Shown: in pieces, positions 9,102 through 18,923 of the stretch
Layout of the letters: every line of letters starts with the position of its first letter
Position numbering within the stretch: position 1 is the stretch's first letter
DNA from: JABMOW01 sp964409335
GTDB taxonomy: Bacteria; Fidelibacterota; Marinisomatia; SCGC-AAA003-L08; JACNLC01
NCBI GenBank assembly: GCA_964409335.1
Contig: CAYPCW010000002.1
Span: 1-64,000 of the forward strand
Length of the DNA stretch: 64,000 nt
Direction: 5' to 3'
Made by a program: the position numbers and the translations under genes
The notes under the pieces: model-generated
The model's database searches: none
Told to the model about the DNA's origin: nothing
What the model saw: the letters and a program-made list of their open reading frames with translations, nothing else

Positions 9102-12100
9102 TTATTTAAAATCACCGGTTTTACGCAGGTTTCGTTCAGCTACCATGGTGTATAAAATGGGGACGACAAAAGTGGTGAGGATGACAAAGACCATCCCGCC
9201 AAAAGAGGGGATTGCCATCGGTACCATCACATCGGATCCCCGTCCGGTTGAGGTTAGAACCGGGATCAGGGCAAGGATGGTGGTGCTGGCGGTCATCATC
9301 GCCGGCCGTATTCTCCGGTTGCCTGCAATTACCGTTGCTTCCCGAATCTCCTGGATAGTCTTGGGCGCCTGTTTTTTAAAAGACTGCTCCAGGTAGGTAC
9401 TGATGATCACGCCGTCATCGGTAGCGATCCCGAACAATGCCAAAAAACCGACCCATACCGCCACACTCATATTGATGGAATGCATCTGAAATAAATCCCG
9501 CATCCCCATACCGAACAGACTAAAATTCATGAACCAGTCCTGACCGTACAGCCAGATCATAGTAAATCCGCCGGACCACGCTACGAATATCCCTGAAAAT
9601 ACGATAAGTGTCGTAGATACCCTGTGGAACTGAAAATAAAGGATCAGGAAGATCATAAACAGCGCAATGGGTAATATCAGTCGCAATTTCTTCGTTGCAC
9701 GGATCTGGTTCTCATATGATCCGGCAAAGGTATAGCTGACACCTGCGGGGATCGCCAATTCGCCGCTGTCAATTTTGGACTGCAGGTAACGCTGGGCATT
9801 TTCAACCACACTGACCTCAGCGAATTCATCCAGTTTATCAAACAAAACATATCCAAGCAGGAAGGTATCCTCGCTCTTGATCACCTGGGGACCGCGAACA
9901 TAATTAATTTTGGCCAATTGCCCCAGTGGAATCTGGACGCCGCCGGGTGCCGGGATGAGAATATCGTCAAGAGATTCAATGTTATCCCGTAATTCCCGGA
10001 GATATCGGACACGAACGGGATATCTTTCCCTGCCTTCCACGGTTGATGTAATGGGTTTTCCCCCAATCGCTACTTCAATGATATTTTGAATTTGCAGGAT
10101 ATTCACACCATAACGGGCAATGGCTTTCCGGTCGATCTCAATTTCCAGATACGGTTTACCCACGATCCGGTCGGCAAAAACCGCAGAGGGCTCGACGCCC
10201 GGCACTTCTTTCAGATATTTCTCTAATTCCAGCCCGACGAATTCGATCGTCTCCAGGTCAGGTCCCTTGACTTTGATCCCCATCGGTGCCCGCATCCCGC
10301 TTTGCAGCATAACCAACCGGGCTGAAATTGGCTGTAGTTTGGGTGCGGATGTGGTGCCGGGAATATTTGCCACTTTGATAATTTCGCTCCAAATATCGTC
10401 TGGCGTACGAATATCCTGCCGCCACTGCCGGTATATTTTTCCATCCTGGTCCGGGATAAGTTCACCGGCGTCGTCACGAAGGAATTCCCCACTGTCGTTG
10501 ACCTTAAAGGTTAACCGGTTTCCGTTCGAATCGGTAATATACTCAGATTTGTATCCAATCACCGTTTCAATCATTGAAATTGGCGCAGGATCCAACGGCG
10601 TTTCTGCCCGTCCCAGTTTACCCACTACCACTTCCACTTCGGGAATGGTGTACAACGCCATATCCAATTTTTGAAGGACATCGATCGATTCTTCCATCCC
10701 GGCATGAGGCATTGTGCTGGGCATATACAGATAGGAGCCTTCATCCAGGGGAGGCATGAATTCTTTCCCCAATCCGGGGAATTTGTGACTCAGAACGCTA
10801 TAGATTGGATTGGACTTCAGAAAGTTCGGCAGAAACCCAAAAACAGTGTTAAACCCGATCCAGACGACAAACCCAAATACCACCAATATAAACGGGGCGG
10901 TAAGCGCCGGTATTTTATGAGCCAGCGCCCATCGCAATATTCGGGGGTAAACTTTTATGAACATGACTAATATGGTCATGACCAGACCCAGTATCAGGGC
11001 AACAAATAATACATTGATCAAGGATCCCACATCATATCCCAGCGGTGACCAGGTTTTGGCAAGGATGATCGCCACCATTGAAACCACAATCCAGTTTCCC
11101 GCAGCCGGGATATACGGTTTCAGCTTTCCCAGCGACCGGAAGGATCCTGTAGGTATTAGCCCCCCGATGTTGATCGTGGACAGGATTGCTTTTATGAACG
11201 GATACATACCGATCAGGATGATGAGCACTCCAATCCACCATCGAAAGGTAATCATAACCGCCAACCCACCGGCAACGATGAACAGGTTGATCCATATTTT
11301 CGCGCTTTTTCTTTTTTTCGGGGTGGTGTACAGAATATGTGCAAAAACCGGCAGAATCGTCAACGCTACAATCAGGGATGAAATGAGGGCGAAAGTTTTG
11401 GTATAGGCTAAGGGCCGGAACAGTTTTCCCTCCGCGCCCTCCATGACAAATACTGGCAGAAAGCTTACCACGGTGGTGGACACGGCTGTCATCACGGCGC
11501 CCCCCACTTCGGAGGCTGCCCGGAAAAGGACGTTCAAACGGTCTTCGTTCTCATCCGCCGCATCCAGATGCTTTAACATGTTTTCCGACACCACAATTCC
11601 CATATCCACAATGGTGCCGATGGCGATGGCAATTCCCGAGAGGGATACGATATTTGCATCCACATTCAGTAATTTCATGCCAATAAACACCATCAGCACA
11701 GTGAGTGGAAGCAGCCCGCCGATCAGAAGTGATGTTTTCAAATGCATCACCATGATGATGACGACGATCAGGGTGATCAGAATCTCATCCCGTAAGGCAT
11801 GATTCAAAGTCCCCAGCGTCTCATAGATCAAACCGGTACGATCATAAAACGGGACAACAGACACATGAGACGTTCTTCCGTCAGCCAATATTTTAGATGG
11901 GAGTCCGGGATTCAGTTCTTCTATTTTTGCTTTGACATTTTTAATGACAGCCAGCGGATTTTCCCCGAACCGGGCAACAACGACGCCCCCCACCATTTCA
12001 GCGCCTTCTTTATCCAATACTCCCCGGCGCAATGCGGGACCCAGGGAAACGTTTGCCACATCCTTTATGTAGAGTGGGGTGGTGTCCGTCGATTTCACGA

Positions 12101-12914
12101 CCGTATTTTCCACATCGTCGAGGGTTTTGATGAATCCGATACCGCGAACCACATATTCCACACGATTGACTTCAATGGTGCGAGCGCCCACATCCACATT
12201 GGATTTTCGGACGGCGTCAAACACATCAGTAAGGGAAACATGGTGTTTTCTCAGGGCTGCGGGATCCACATCAATCTGATATTCTTTCACATACCCGCCA
12301 ATGGATGCGACTTCCGCAACCCCATCGGCAGCCTGAAGCCCGTAGCGGACATACCAGTCCTGCACAGACCGTAATTCCTGCAAATCCCAGCCCCCGGCAG
12401 GATTTCCATCCTCATCCCTGCCCTCTAATGTGTACCAGAAAATCTGACCCAGCGCAGTGGCATCCGGTCCCAGAGTGGCCTGGACGCCTTCAGGGAGGGT
12501 GCCTGAGGGTAGAGAGTTCAGCTTCTCGAGTATCCGGCTGCGTGTCCAGTAAAATTCTGCTTTTTCTTTGAAGATGACATAAATCGTTGAGAAACCGAAC
12601 ATAGAATAAGAGCGGACGGTTTTGATCTCCGGCACGCCCAATAATGCGACTGTCAGCGGGTAAGTGATCTGATCTTCAACATCCTGAGGTGACCTGCCGG
12701 GCCATTTTGTGAATACGATCTGCTGGTTTTCGCCAATATCCGGAATGGCATCCACCGGGACAGGCTCCCGTGGGATACCCGGGATGTTCCAGTCGAATGG
12801 CGCAACGATGACACCCCAGCCGACTATCGCAGCTAAAGCCATGATCACGATCAGTTTATTTTCCAAGCAGTATTTGATCACCTTATCCAGAAAGGAGAGG
12901 TCTTTTTTATCCAT
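9102..12914 (-). CDS. cusA: CusA/CzcA-type heavy-metal RND efflux pump
   Basis: A 1270-residue inner-membrane proton-driven RND transporter. It begins with a hydrophobic helix and a long periplasmic domain, and has the TM4 motif GTIVDMGIVVSE with the proton-relay Asp at about 437. The periplasmic Met residues expected of the Cu/Ag branch appear around 731-735 (LYMPSTMPHAG) and at RLVMLQSGMRAPMG. The usual family length is about 1040. Here an insert of roughly 120 residues (about 535-660), with several extra hydrophobic segments, lies between the two halves of the pump, and a second soluble insert occurs around 790-850. Related long versions occur in Bacteroidota-type genomes. It is transcribed after cusB, 18 bases apart. 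Monovalent Cu or Ag is the favoured substrate from motifs and context. Confidence 0.93.
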   Translation of the reverse strand: MDKKDLSFLDKVIKYCLENKLIVIMALAAIVGWGVIVAPFDWNIPGIPREPVPVDAIPDIGENQQIVFTKWPGRSPQDVEDQITYPLTVALLGVPEIKTVRSYSMFGFSTIYVIFKEKAEFYWTRSRILEKLNSLPSGTLPEGVQATLGPDATALGQIFWYTLEGRDEDGNPAGGWDLQELRSVQDWYVRYGLQAADGVAEVASIGGYVKEYQIDVDPAALRKHHVSLTDVFDAVRKSNVDVGARTIEVNRVEYVVRGIGFIKTLDDVENTVVKSTDTTPLYIKDVANVSLGPALRRGVLDKEGAEMVGGVVVARFGENPLAVIKNVKAKIEELNPGLPSKILADGRTSHVSVVPFYDRTGLIYETLGTLNHALRDEILITLIVVIIMVMHLKTSLLIGGLLPLTVLMVFIGMKLLNVDANIVSLSGIAIAIGTIVDMGIVVSENMLKHLDAADENEDRLNVLFRAASEVGGAVMTAVSTTVVSFLPVFVMEGAEGKLFRPLAYTKTFALISSLIVALTILPVFAHILYTTPKKRKSAKIWINLFIVAGGLAVMITFRWWIGVLIILIGMYPFIKAILSTINIGGLIPTGSFRSLGKLKPYIPAAGNWIVVSMVAIILAKTWSPLGYDVGSLINVLFVALILGLVMTILVMFIKVYPRILRWALAHKIPALTAPFILVVFGFVVWIGFNTVFGFLPNFLKSNPIYSVLSHKFPGLGKEFMPPLDEGSYLYMPSTMPHAGMEESIDVLQKLDMALYTIPEVEVVVGKLGRAETPLDPAPISMIETVIGYKSEYITDSNGNRLTFKVNDSGEFLRDDAGELIPDQDGKIYRQWRQDIRTPDDIWSEIIKVANIPGTTSAPKLQPISARLVMLQSGMRAPMGIKVKGPDLETIEFVGLELEKYLKEVPGVEPSAVFADRIVGKPYLEIEIDRKAIARYGVNILQIQNIIEVAIGGKPITSTVEGRERYPVRVRYLRELRDNIESLDDILIPAPGGVQIPLGQLAKINYVRGPQVIKSEDTFLLGYVLFDKLDEFAEVSVVENAQRYLQSKIDSGELAIPAGVSYTFAGSYENQIRATKKLRLILPIALFMIFLILYFQFHRVSTTLIVFSGIFVAWSGGFTMIWLYGQDWFMNFSLFGMGMRDLFQMHSINMSVAVWVGFLALFGIATDDGVIISTYLEQSFKKQAPKTIQEIREATVIAGNRRIRPAMMTASTTILALIPVLTSTGRGSDVMVPMAIPSFGGMVFVILTTFVVPILYTMVAERNLRKTGDFK

Positions 12915-12932
12915 TATAAATCTATCCTTTCT

Positions 12933-14852
12933 TTATTTGGATGCTTTACCCGAATTCCATTGACGACGAATCTCGCCGCAACGCAACATCTTTTTCCCGA
13001 AGTACGGATTATTGATCTCCTTACCGGTCTGAATCCAGTATGCGCCCTTAAAATCAAATGCCATGGGGCAGAATACTTCATTAACTTCCATTGAGATCAA
13101 TTTCTGTTCGGCCGCATACCGAAGGACATTGGAGATGTCTTCGAATGAATGCCGTAGATGATCGATCGTATCCACTGGTTTCATTGTGGGTTCCATGATG
13201 GCTTCGGCCCCCTTAACGCCCATTGTCAGACGATGGATTTCCATCAGCGCGGAATAGGCTGCATCAAAGTCATCTTTTGAGAGCGCCATTTGCAATTTCA
13301 GATACGGATTCATCACAGAATTTAATAAATCGGGTGAGACGTCCAGATGAATATTTGAAGCCAAAGCGGACAATTTTGTTTTCATGTCACCGGGTCCGTG
13401 GTGATGTCCCGGGGGCATGCTGCCACCCTCCGGATTCATCATACTTGGTTTCGCAGAGATCTGCATGGCGCTGTCAATTTTAAAGTTTCCGCGGGTGACC
13501 ACCACTTCGCCCTCAGCCAGTCCGGATTCGACAATGTAGTCATCTCCGGCACGTGAGCTCAAAACGATTTCTCTTCCTTCAAACACGAGACCGTCAGGCG
13601 TGGATGTCCGGATATACACCACGGCACGTTTGCCGGTTTTGAGGACTGCACTTGCGGGTATGGTTAACGGTAACTGCTCCGGGTCCGGGAGATTCACGAT
13701 CCCCAGCCTGTCTGCCTGAACCAGATCCATCCCGCAAATGGTACAGGTCCCGGCTAGATCCTGAATGACTTCCGGGTGCATGGGACACACCCATTTATCC
13801 GCCATGGCAGGATTGATAGCATTGCCTTTTACGTCAAGGACAGAACTGACCATTGCCCGCACGAACATCCCCGGTTTCAATAATCCATCGTCATTGGCAA
13901 TATTCAGGCGCACGTTTACAGTGCGGGTTTTTTCATTGACCATTGGGTCAATATACGCAATCCTTCCGGCAAATTCCACACCGGGGATCCCCTCGGCGGT
14001 GAACTTTACCTCCTGCCCAAAATTCAGCAGCGAAATCTGGGACTCATATGCATCCAGCACGATCCACACCCGCCTTAGATCTGCAATGGTGTAAATAGGG
14101 GTTCCCGTGGATACGTACATGCCTTCAACCGCATCCTTGTGGATCACAAATCCTGAAGAGGGGCTATAAATGGTCACGTGATCGGTGGGCGCATCCTGTT
14201 TTTCAATCTTTTCGATCTGGGTATCGTTCAGACCTAATAGGCGAAATTTATCCCGTGCAGCCATCCATGTTTTTTCAACGGTTTCATGTCTTGGCCGGGA
14301 ATCGCCATTGCTATTCTGAAACTGATGATATGCCTGAATGAGTTCCTCCTGTGCGGTAATCAGTTCCGGGCTGTAGAGTTCTACAAGGTGATCTCCTTTA
14401 TGAACGCGGATACCGGTGTAATCCACATACAGTCTTTCCAATCTGCCGGGGATCCAGGCGGCGATCCGGCTGATCAGCGTCTCGTCATATTCTACCTTGC
14501 CGGATAATGAGACCCGTGTCTCAACGGCATGCCGTCTTATGGTGGTAGTTTCGACCTCGGCGAGTTCCGCGGCAGCGGCAGACAGCTTCAACTGACGAGG
14601 ATTGTCGTTATCATCACTCCGGACCACTGGGATCAGATCCATGAAACAGATCGGACATTGACCAGGTTTTGGAAGTTTGATCTGTGGGTGCATGGAGCAC
14701 GTCCAAATTGTCGAAGAGGCAGGCGAAACGGATGTCTCCGGGGTTTCAATTACAGGTTCGTCCGGTCCGCCCAACTTAAATCCAATAATAAACACGATAA
14801 CTACGGTTATCAGTGCATAAAAAATTCTGGCTGGTTTTGAATTATATTTCAT
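12933..14852 (-). CDS. cusB: CusB-type efflux adaptor with two HMBD modules and a DUF3347-like end
   Basis: A 639-residue periplasmic membrane-fusion protein, ATG at 14852 with TAGGAG upstream. An N-terminal membrane anchor (about 9-26) is followed by a first HMBD module (CSMHPQIKL...PGQCPICFMDL, from about residue 52). Then come the barrel-sandwich, hairpin and beta-barrel domains of the CusB family (AWIPGRLERLYVDYTG; VTIYSPSSGFV; PGMFVRAMV). A second HMBD (CPMHPEVIQ...TCTICGMDL) lies near 360-380. The C-terminal 130 residues resemble DUF3347 (LQMALSKDDFDAAYSAL), a helical domain often fused to such adaptors. It links CusA and CusC and should hand metal to the pump. Two HMBD units in one adaptor add capture capacity. 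Confidence 0.92.
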   Translation of the reverse strand: MKYNSKPARIFYALITVVIVFIIGFKLGGPDEPVIETPETSVSPASSTIWTCSMHPQIKLPKPGQCPICFMDLIPVVRSDDNDNPRQLKLSAAAAELAEVETTTIRRHAVETRVSLSGKVEYDETLISRIAAWIPGRLERLYVDYTGIRVHKGDHLVELYSPELITAQEELIQAYHQFQNSNGDSRPRHETVEKTWMAARDKFRLLGLNDTQIEKIEKQDAPTDHVTIYSPSSGFVIHKDAVEGMYVSTGTPIYTIADLRRVWIVLDAYESQISLLNFGQEVKFTAEGIPGVEFAGRIAYIDPMVNEKTRTVNVRLNIANDDGLLKPGMFVRAMVSSVLDVKGNAINPAMADKWVCPMHPEVIQDLAGTCTICGMDLVQADRLGIVNLPDPEQLPLTIPASAVLKTGKRAVVYIRTSTPDGLVFEGREIVLSSRAGDDYIVESGLAEGEVVVTRGNFKIDSAMQISAKPSMMNPEGGSMPPGHHHGPGDMKTKLSALASNIHLDVSPDLLNSVMNPYLKLQMALSKDDFDAAYSALMEIHRLTMGVKGAEAIMEPTMKPVDTIDHLRHSFEDISNVLRYAAEQKLISMEVNEVFCPMAFDFKGAYWIQTGKEINNPYFGKKMLRCGEIRRQWNSGKASK

Positions 14853-14861
14853 CTTTTTCTC

Positions 14862-16094
14862 CTAAAATTCCTGTGCGGTCAGGTTTAAATATTCCGCTCT
14901 CGCCGTATAATATCTTGCCCTGAGTGTGGCACACATCAGTTTAATGGTTAGTAAATTTTCTTCGGCATTCAGGTATGTCTCAAAATCGATATCATCTGAA
15001 AGGTAGGCTGATTTCGCTACGGTGTAATTTTGCTCTGCCAACGGGAGAAGGTCCCGGGTATAAAGTTGATATTTTCGATGGGAGTCTTCAAGGTCAAATT
15101 GTATTTGTTCAAACCGGGAGGTCAAAGATAATGTTATATCATCCACTCTGAATCTCGCACCATCCAGCATTGCTTCCGAAGCCTCCCGGAGGGCTTTATT
15201 TTTTTTAAACCAGATCGGGACAGATATTCCGCCTCGAATCATCAAAGGATTATCTCCGGTTCCGTCCCGAAGAGCAATATAATCCATCCCTGCAGCAAAA
15301 TCCGGACGTGAAGCTAATTTTGCAAGATGCACCTTCTCCAGGTTTTCATCCACACCAATATTGGCGATCTTCAATTGGGGATTATGGGTAAACCCGGACG
15401 AATCAACCGCAGACAATTCTTTCTCAAAATTCAATAAATCAATAAAAAGCAGAAGATCCGCAGACACGGCAATCCCCAGCGCCAGAGTCAGTTTTTCCAT
15501 CAAAACCGGTCGTTTATTCTGGATGGAGGTCAAATCGTCCTCGAGTTTTATCATTTCCATCTGTATTTTTAGCAGATAGGATTGACTTGCGGTGGCGGTC
15601 GTATATTTTAATCTGACTACAGATTCCAGTTGGCTTAAAATTTCGAGGTTTTCCCGGGTGACAGCCTCCGCTGATGCCAATAATTTTAGTTGCTCATAAA
15701 TAGATCTGACATCCCTCATAACGGACAATGTGGTACGTCGAAGCTGTTCCTGTTCCTGAGATAATTGTAAACCGGCTATTTTTTCTTTGCCGGACAGCTT
15801 GCCGGCCCAGGGAAAGTTTTGAGTAATACCCAATCTCCACTCCTGAGGACCCTCCTTGGTGACCACCGGAGAGATAAAATATCCACCTGTGACCATCGGG
15901 TCGGGGAGACTCCCCGCGGGAAGAATATCTTTTGTTTTAGAAATTACGATATTTTTCCGGGCGTTTATATCCGGATTGTGGGTTAACGCAATATTGATTA
16001 ATCGATCCAGTTGTAGGTTCTTTTCAATAATTTGAGAAAATGAAATTCCAAAGAAAAGAACAATGACCAGCACCATGGATTGGGCGCGATACAT
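14862..16094 (-). CDS. cusC: CusC/TolC-like outer-membrane efflux protein
   Basis: A 410-residue protein, ATG at 16094 with TAGGAG at good spacing. A signal peptide (about 1-20, ending ISFSQ) is followed by two TolC-family repeats: LDRLINIALTHNPDI and, later, a long helical section with regular Leu/Glu spacing, then LPLAEQNYTVAKSAY and LNAEENLLTIK, typical of OEP repeats. TolC-family proteins form the trimeric outer-membrane duct for RND pumps. It is the first pump gene of the operon (C-B-A order), 9 bases ahead of cusB. The metal assignment rests on context. Confidence 0.9.
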   Translation of the reverse strand: MYRAQSMVLVIVLFFGISFSQIIEKNLQLDRLINIALTHNPDINARKNIVISKTKDILPAGSLPDPMVTGGYFISPVVTKEGPQEWRLGITQNFPWAGKLSGKEKIAGLQLSQEQEQLRRTTLSVMRDVRSIYEQLKLLASAEAVTRENLEILSQLESVVRLKYTTATASQSYLLKIQMEMIKLEDDLTSIQNKRPVLMEKLTLALGIAVSADLLLFIDLLNFEKELSAVDSSGFTHNPQLKIANIGVDENLEKVHLAKLASRPDFAAGMDYIALRDGTGDNPLMIRGGISVPIWFKKNKALREASEAMLDGARFRVDDITLSLTSRFEQIQFDLEDSHRKYQLYTRDLLPLAEQNYTVAKSAYLSDDIDFETYLNAEENLLTIKLMCATLRARYYTARAEYLNLTAQEF

Positions 16095-16153
16095 ATAAAA
16101 CTCCTAATTTAATGTGTATAACTTACTGTAAAACGAGTTTAGGAGTCTTATGT

Positions 16154-16528
16154 CTAAATTAAAAGGGGGGAGTATCCTTGGTTTAAAATTAAATCAGGAG
16201 AAAAGTCTGAGGAGACAGTCAATAACCGTGAGTCGGCTTTCAGAAAGTGGGTCGATAGATCATCATAGATAACATGAATAACTGCTGATTTTACAACCGG
16301 AATCACGTCTGATACCGACATTCCGTCAATAGTATGAACCTGGCATTTCATAGTGGTTTTGCAACATGAATCCGGCATTTTTTCTTTTGAATTATTGCCC
16401 ATATCGCAACAGCAGGAAAGCATGTTGTTCATGTGACACGTTGAGGTCTCACACTGAACCTGAACATGTGTGCCCAGACTGAGGGTGAGTGTAAAAGATA
16501 GTATGGATGCCATAAATCGCATGGTCAT
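16154..16528 (-). CDS. Cys-rich secreted small protein leading the copper operon
   Basis: A 124-residue protein, first ATG at 16528 (an alternative is two codons in). A signal peptide covers about 1-20. The next 35 residues are dense in Cys and Met: CETSTCHMNN, SCCCDMGNN and SCCKTTMKCQ, ten Cys in about 40 residues. The last 60 residues are ordinary and may fold as a small beta domain. I do not recognise the family. It is the first gene of the copper operon, about 60 bases before cusC, so it should be made with the pump. Metal binding is inferred from composition. It could resemble short copper-responsive Cys-rich proteins seen ahead of cus/cop operons elsewhere, but similarity is not established here. 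Confidence 0.6.
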   Translation of the reverse strand: MTMRFMASILSFTLTLSLGTHVQVQCETSTCHMNNMLSCCCDMGNNSKEKMPDSCCKTTMKCQVHTIDGMSVSDVIPVVKSAVIHVIYDDLSTHFLKADSRLLTVSSDFSPDLILNQGYSPLLI

Positions 16529-16632
16529 GAATTTATGAGCAATCTATCCTATGAGAAAATAATAATTTTGGGGTTGCACAGTCTGCATCTACGAATTTGA
16601 AATTAGAATGTTCCAACTCGTATTCAACAGGA

Positions 16633-18726
16633 TCAATTCAGTTCGCATAAATGGTCCACATGTTCTTTTTTACCAAAGATCAGCAACTGATCTCCCGGCT
16701 CTATAACTGTTTTCGGAACCGGCATAATATTGACAATAGAATCATTGTGGGTTTTCCGAATGAGAATGACATCCACATGAAATTTATGTCTGATGTTTAA
16801 ATTTTGGAAAGATTGATTCATGAATTCGGAGGGTGAATTTATTCTTGCCATAAGATAGCCGGGAATAACTTGGGTTTTTTCCAAATGGTTATGATGGACG
16901 TATTTTATTTCAGACGCCAGATGTCCGGCACTCTGGGTTTGGATCAGCATATCCTGATATTCCTGTAGGATGTCCCGCCGGAAAACCTGCCCTGTTAAGT
17001 TCCCCATACTATCTACAACGGGGATAGCAAGCATATCAGCATCCAACAATCGCTGCAGGGCATCGTGTATCGGTGTACTTTCGGTGATACTGGGATATTG
17101 AGTCTGGCAAAGGTCTTTCACGATTGCATCTTCCGGGATGGATTCCATATGATTTAAAAAGCGCCTGACCATTCCCTGGGTAACCAGTCCGGTCAGTTTT
17201 AAATGCGGATCGCAAACATAAATTGTCGGCTGATCACTCGTTGACATGGTCTCAAGCAGGTCTTTCAGGGATGCGTCTTCCTGAATGATTTCGACACGGG
17301 GTTTCATCACTTTATTCACGTCCAGTTTCTTGAGAATATTGAGATCGGTTCCGCCGTAAATATCAATGCCGCGCCGTTTTAACTTGATGGTATAGATACT
17401 TCCATCCAGTAATCGTGATGAAATAACCATAGCAATGATACTGGTAATCATCAGCGGAAGGATAACACTGTACTCCGCGGTCATCTCAAATATCACGAGG
17501 ATCGCAGTAATTGGCGCATGGGTCGCGGCTGCCACCATTGCCGCCATTCCCACCAACGCATATGCGCCAGGGTCTGCAGTAATATTCGGATAGAACAGGT
17601 TGAATATTTTCCCCATAGCGCCGCCCAACATTGAACCCATAAACAATGACGGCGCAAAAATACCCCCGGAGGTGCCTGCCCCTAAAGATATACTGGTGGC
17701 GAAAATTTTCCCGAAAAGCAGGACGCAAACCAAAACAAATGGGAGCCCGTTCGTAAGAACAAGGTCCATGGATTCATAACCGACGCCCAATACTTCCGGG
17801 AGGAAAATAGCCATGATGCCAATGATAGCGCCGCCGATCAACCCTTTCACCGCCACCGGCACCTTCCATTGATCAAATAAATTTTCAGTTAAATAAAGAG
17901 AGCGGACAAATAACCATCCAACCAAACCGGTAACGACCCCTAGAAGGATATAAAAAAGGATTTCAAAAGGAGAATGAAGGGCGTAGCCGGGTGGAATAAA
18001 TGCAGGATAGTCACCATACATCCCTCTGGAAATGATCGTTCCGAATACGGATGAAATAATGATGGGTCCAATCGCCGCGGCGCTAAAATCACCTAAAATG
18101 ATCTCGCTGGCGAAAATGGCTCCGGCAATGGGGGCATTAAATATGGCGCCGATCCCTGCTGCTGCGCCACACCCCACAAATGTTTTCATCCTTCGTTGGG
18201 ATACCTGAAAGATTTGTCCTATTGTTGAACCAAAAGCAGATCCAATTTGGATGATCGGACCTTCACGACCCACAGCCGCTCCTGAAGCAATAGACATAGC
18301 AGACGCCAGCGCTTTTACCAAAACCACCCGCATCCGGATAAATCCGTTTTGGGTTGCAACGGCGTTCATGACTTCAGGTACGCCATGACCCTTCGCCTCG
18401 GGGGCAAATTTCCTGACAAAGGTCGCTACGATGACAAAACCTACAACAGGGACCAGTATTTTTTGATATACCGGCGCAGAGTGAACCACCTCTAAAAACC
18501 GACCTTTACCCCAGAAGAAATCAGCAAAGATCGTAATAAGAGTTCGAAATCCACCTGCGATATATCCGGTGGAAATGCCGATAATGATGGCGATGGTAAT
18601 GACAAATAATTGATCAAATGATTTGATACCGGAGAGTGCGGAATGTGTAAATGTAAAAAGTCCGTTCCGCCAGGCGATATACTGGCGAAATCGATTAATC
18701 TTTTTGGTTGTGAGCTTACCTTTCAT
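16633..18726 (-). CDS. ClC chloride channel/transporter with CBS pair and TrkA-C domain
   Basis: A 697-residue membrane protein, ATG at 18726. The ClC core spans about 40-460, with GHGVPEV in place of the usual GSGIP, the gating-glutamate loop GREGPIIQ, and the GGIFAPSLF anion motif. In the helix that carries the proton glutamate of antiporters, the residues are SEIILGDF, so the second position of the usual Glu pair is Ile. That is channel-like, but the alignment was by eye. Two CBS domains (about 475-600) and a TrkA-C domain (about 625-697, ending EPGDQLLIFG) follow, suggesting nucleotide or ligand control. It lies upstream of the copper operon on the same strand, but about 100 bases away with no overlap; no functional link is claimed. 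Confidence 0.9.
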   Translation of the reverse strand: MKGKLTTKKINRFRQYIAWRNGLFTFTHSALSGIKSFDQLFVITIAIIIGISTGYIAGGFRTLITIFADFFWGKGRFLEVVHSAPVYQKILVPVVGFVIVATFVRKFAPEAKGHGVPEVMNAVATQNGFIRMRVVLVKALASAMSIASGAAVGREGPIIQIGSAFGSTIGQIFQVSQRRMKTFVGCGAAAGIGAIFNAPIAGAIFASEIILGDFSAAAIGPIIISSVFGTIISRGMYGDYPAFIPPGYALHSPFEILFYILLGVVTGLVGWLFVRSLYLTENLFDQWKVPVAVKGLIGGAIIGIMAIFLPEVLGVGYESMDLVLTNGLPFVLVCVLLFGKIFATSISLGAGTSGGIFAPSLFMGSMLGGAMGKIFNLFYPNITADPGAYALVGMAAMVAAATHAPITAILVIFEMTAEYSVILPLMITSIIAMVISSRLLDGSIYTIKLKRRGIDIYGGTDLNILKKLDVNKVMKPRVEIIQEDASLKDLLETMSTSDQPTIYVCDPHLKLTGLVTQGMVRRFLNHMESIPEDAIVKDLCQTQYPSITESTPIHDALQRLLDADMLAIPVVDSMGNLTGQVFRRDILQEYQDMLIQTQSAGHLASEIKYVHHNHLEKTQVIPGYLMARINSPSEFMNQSFQNLNIRHKFHVDVILIRKTHNDSIVNIMPVPKTVIEPGDQLLIFGKKEHVDHLCELN

Positions 18727-18861
18727 GTAAAAATAACTGAATAATAAGCCTGAAATTTATCGGTAGTCAAATGAACTTTTCAGAAATTAATCCCTGAATA
18801 CTCAGGTCCATCCGGCGGCAAACCGTCCGGAACGTTTTTCATAAACAGCGGATACAGAAAT

Positions 18862-18917
18862 AATAATTAAGCGATTGATTAAATTTTATTTCATTATTAA
18901 CCGTCCGCTTAATAATT
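18862..18917. promoter_or_regulatory. Spaced inverted repeat upstream of the TetR gene
   Basis: AATAATTAAGCG (18862-18873) and CGCTTAATAATT (18906-18917) are inverted copies with one mismatch, 32 bases apart, ending seven bases before the tetR ATG. The region between them is very AT-rich and would hold the promoter. Two sites around a promoter suit autoregulation by the TetR protein, but the spacing is wider than one dimer site, so two operators or a loop would be needed. Confidence 0.35.
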
Positions 18918-18923
18918 TTATCT

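Noticed and set aside
10120..10674. A 184-codon plus-strand frame
   Set aside because: Antisense to cusA; a shadow of its codon bias.
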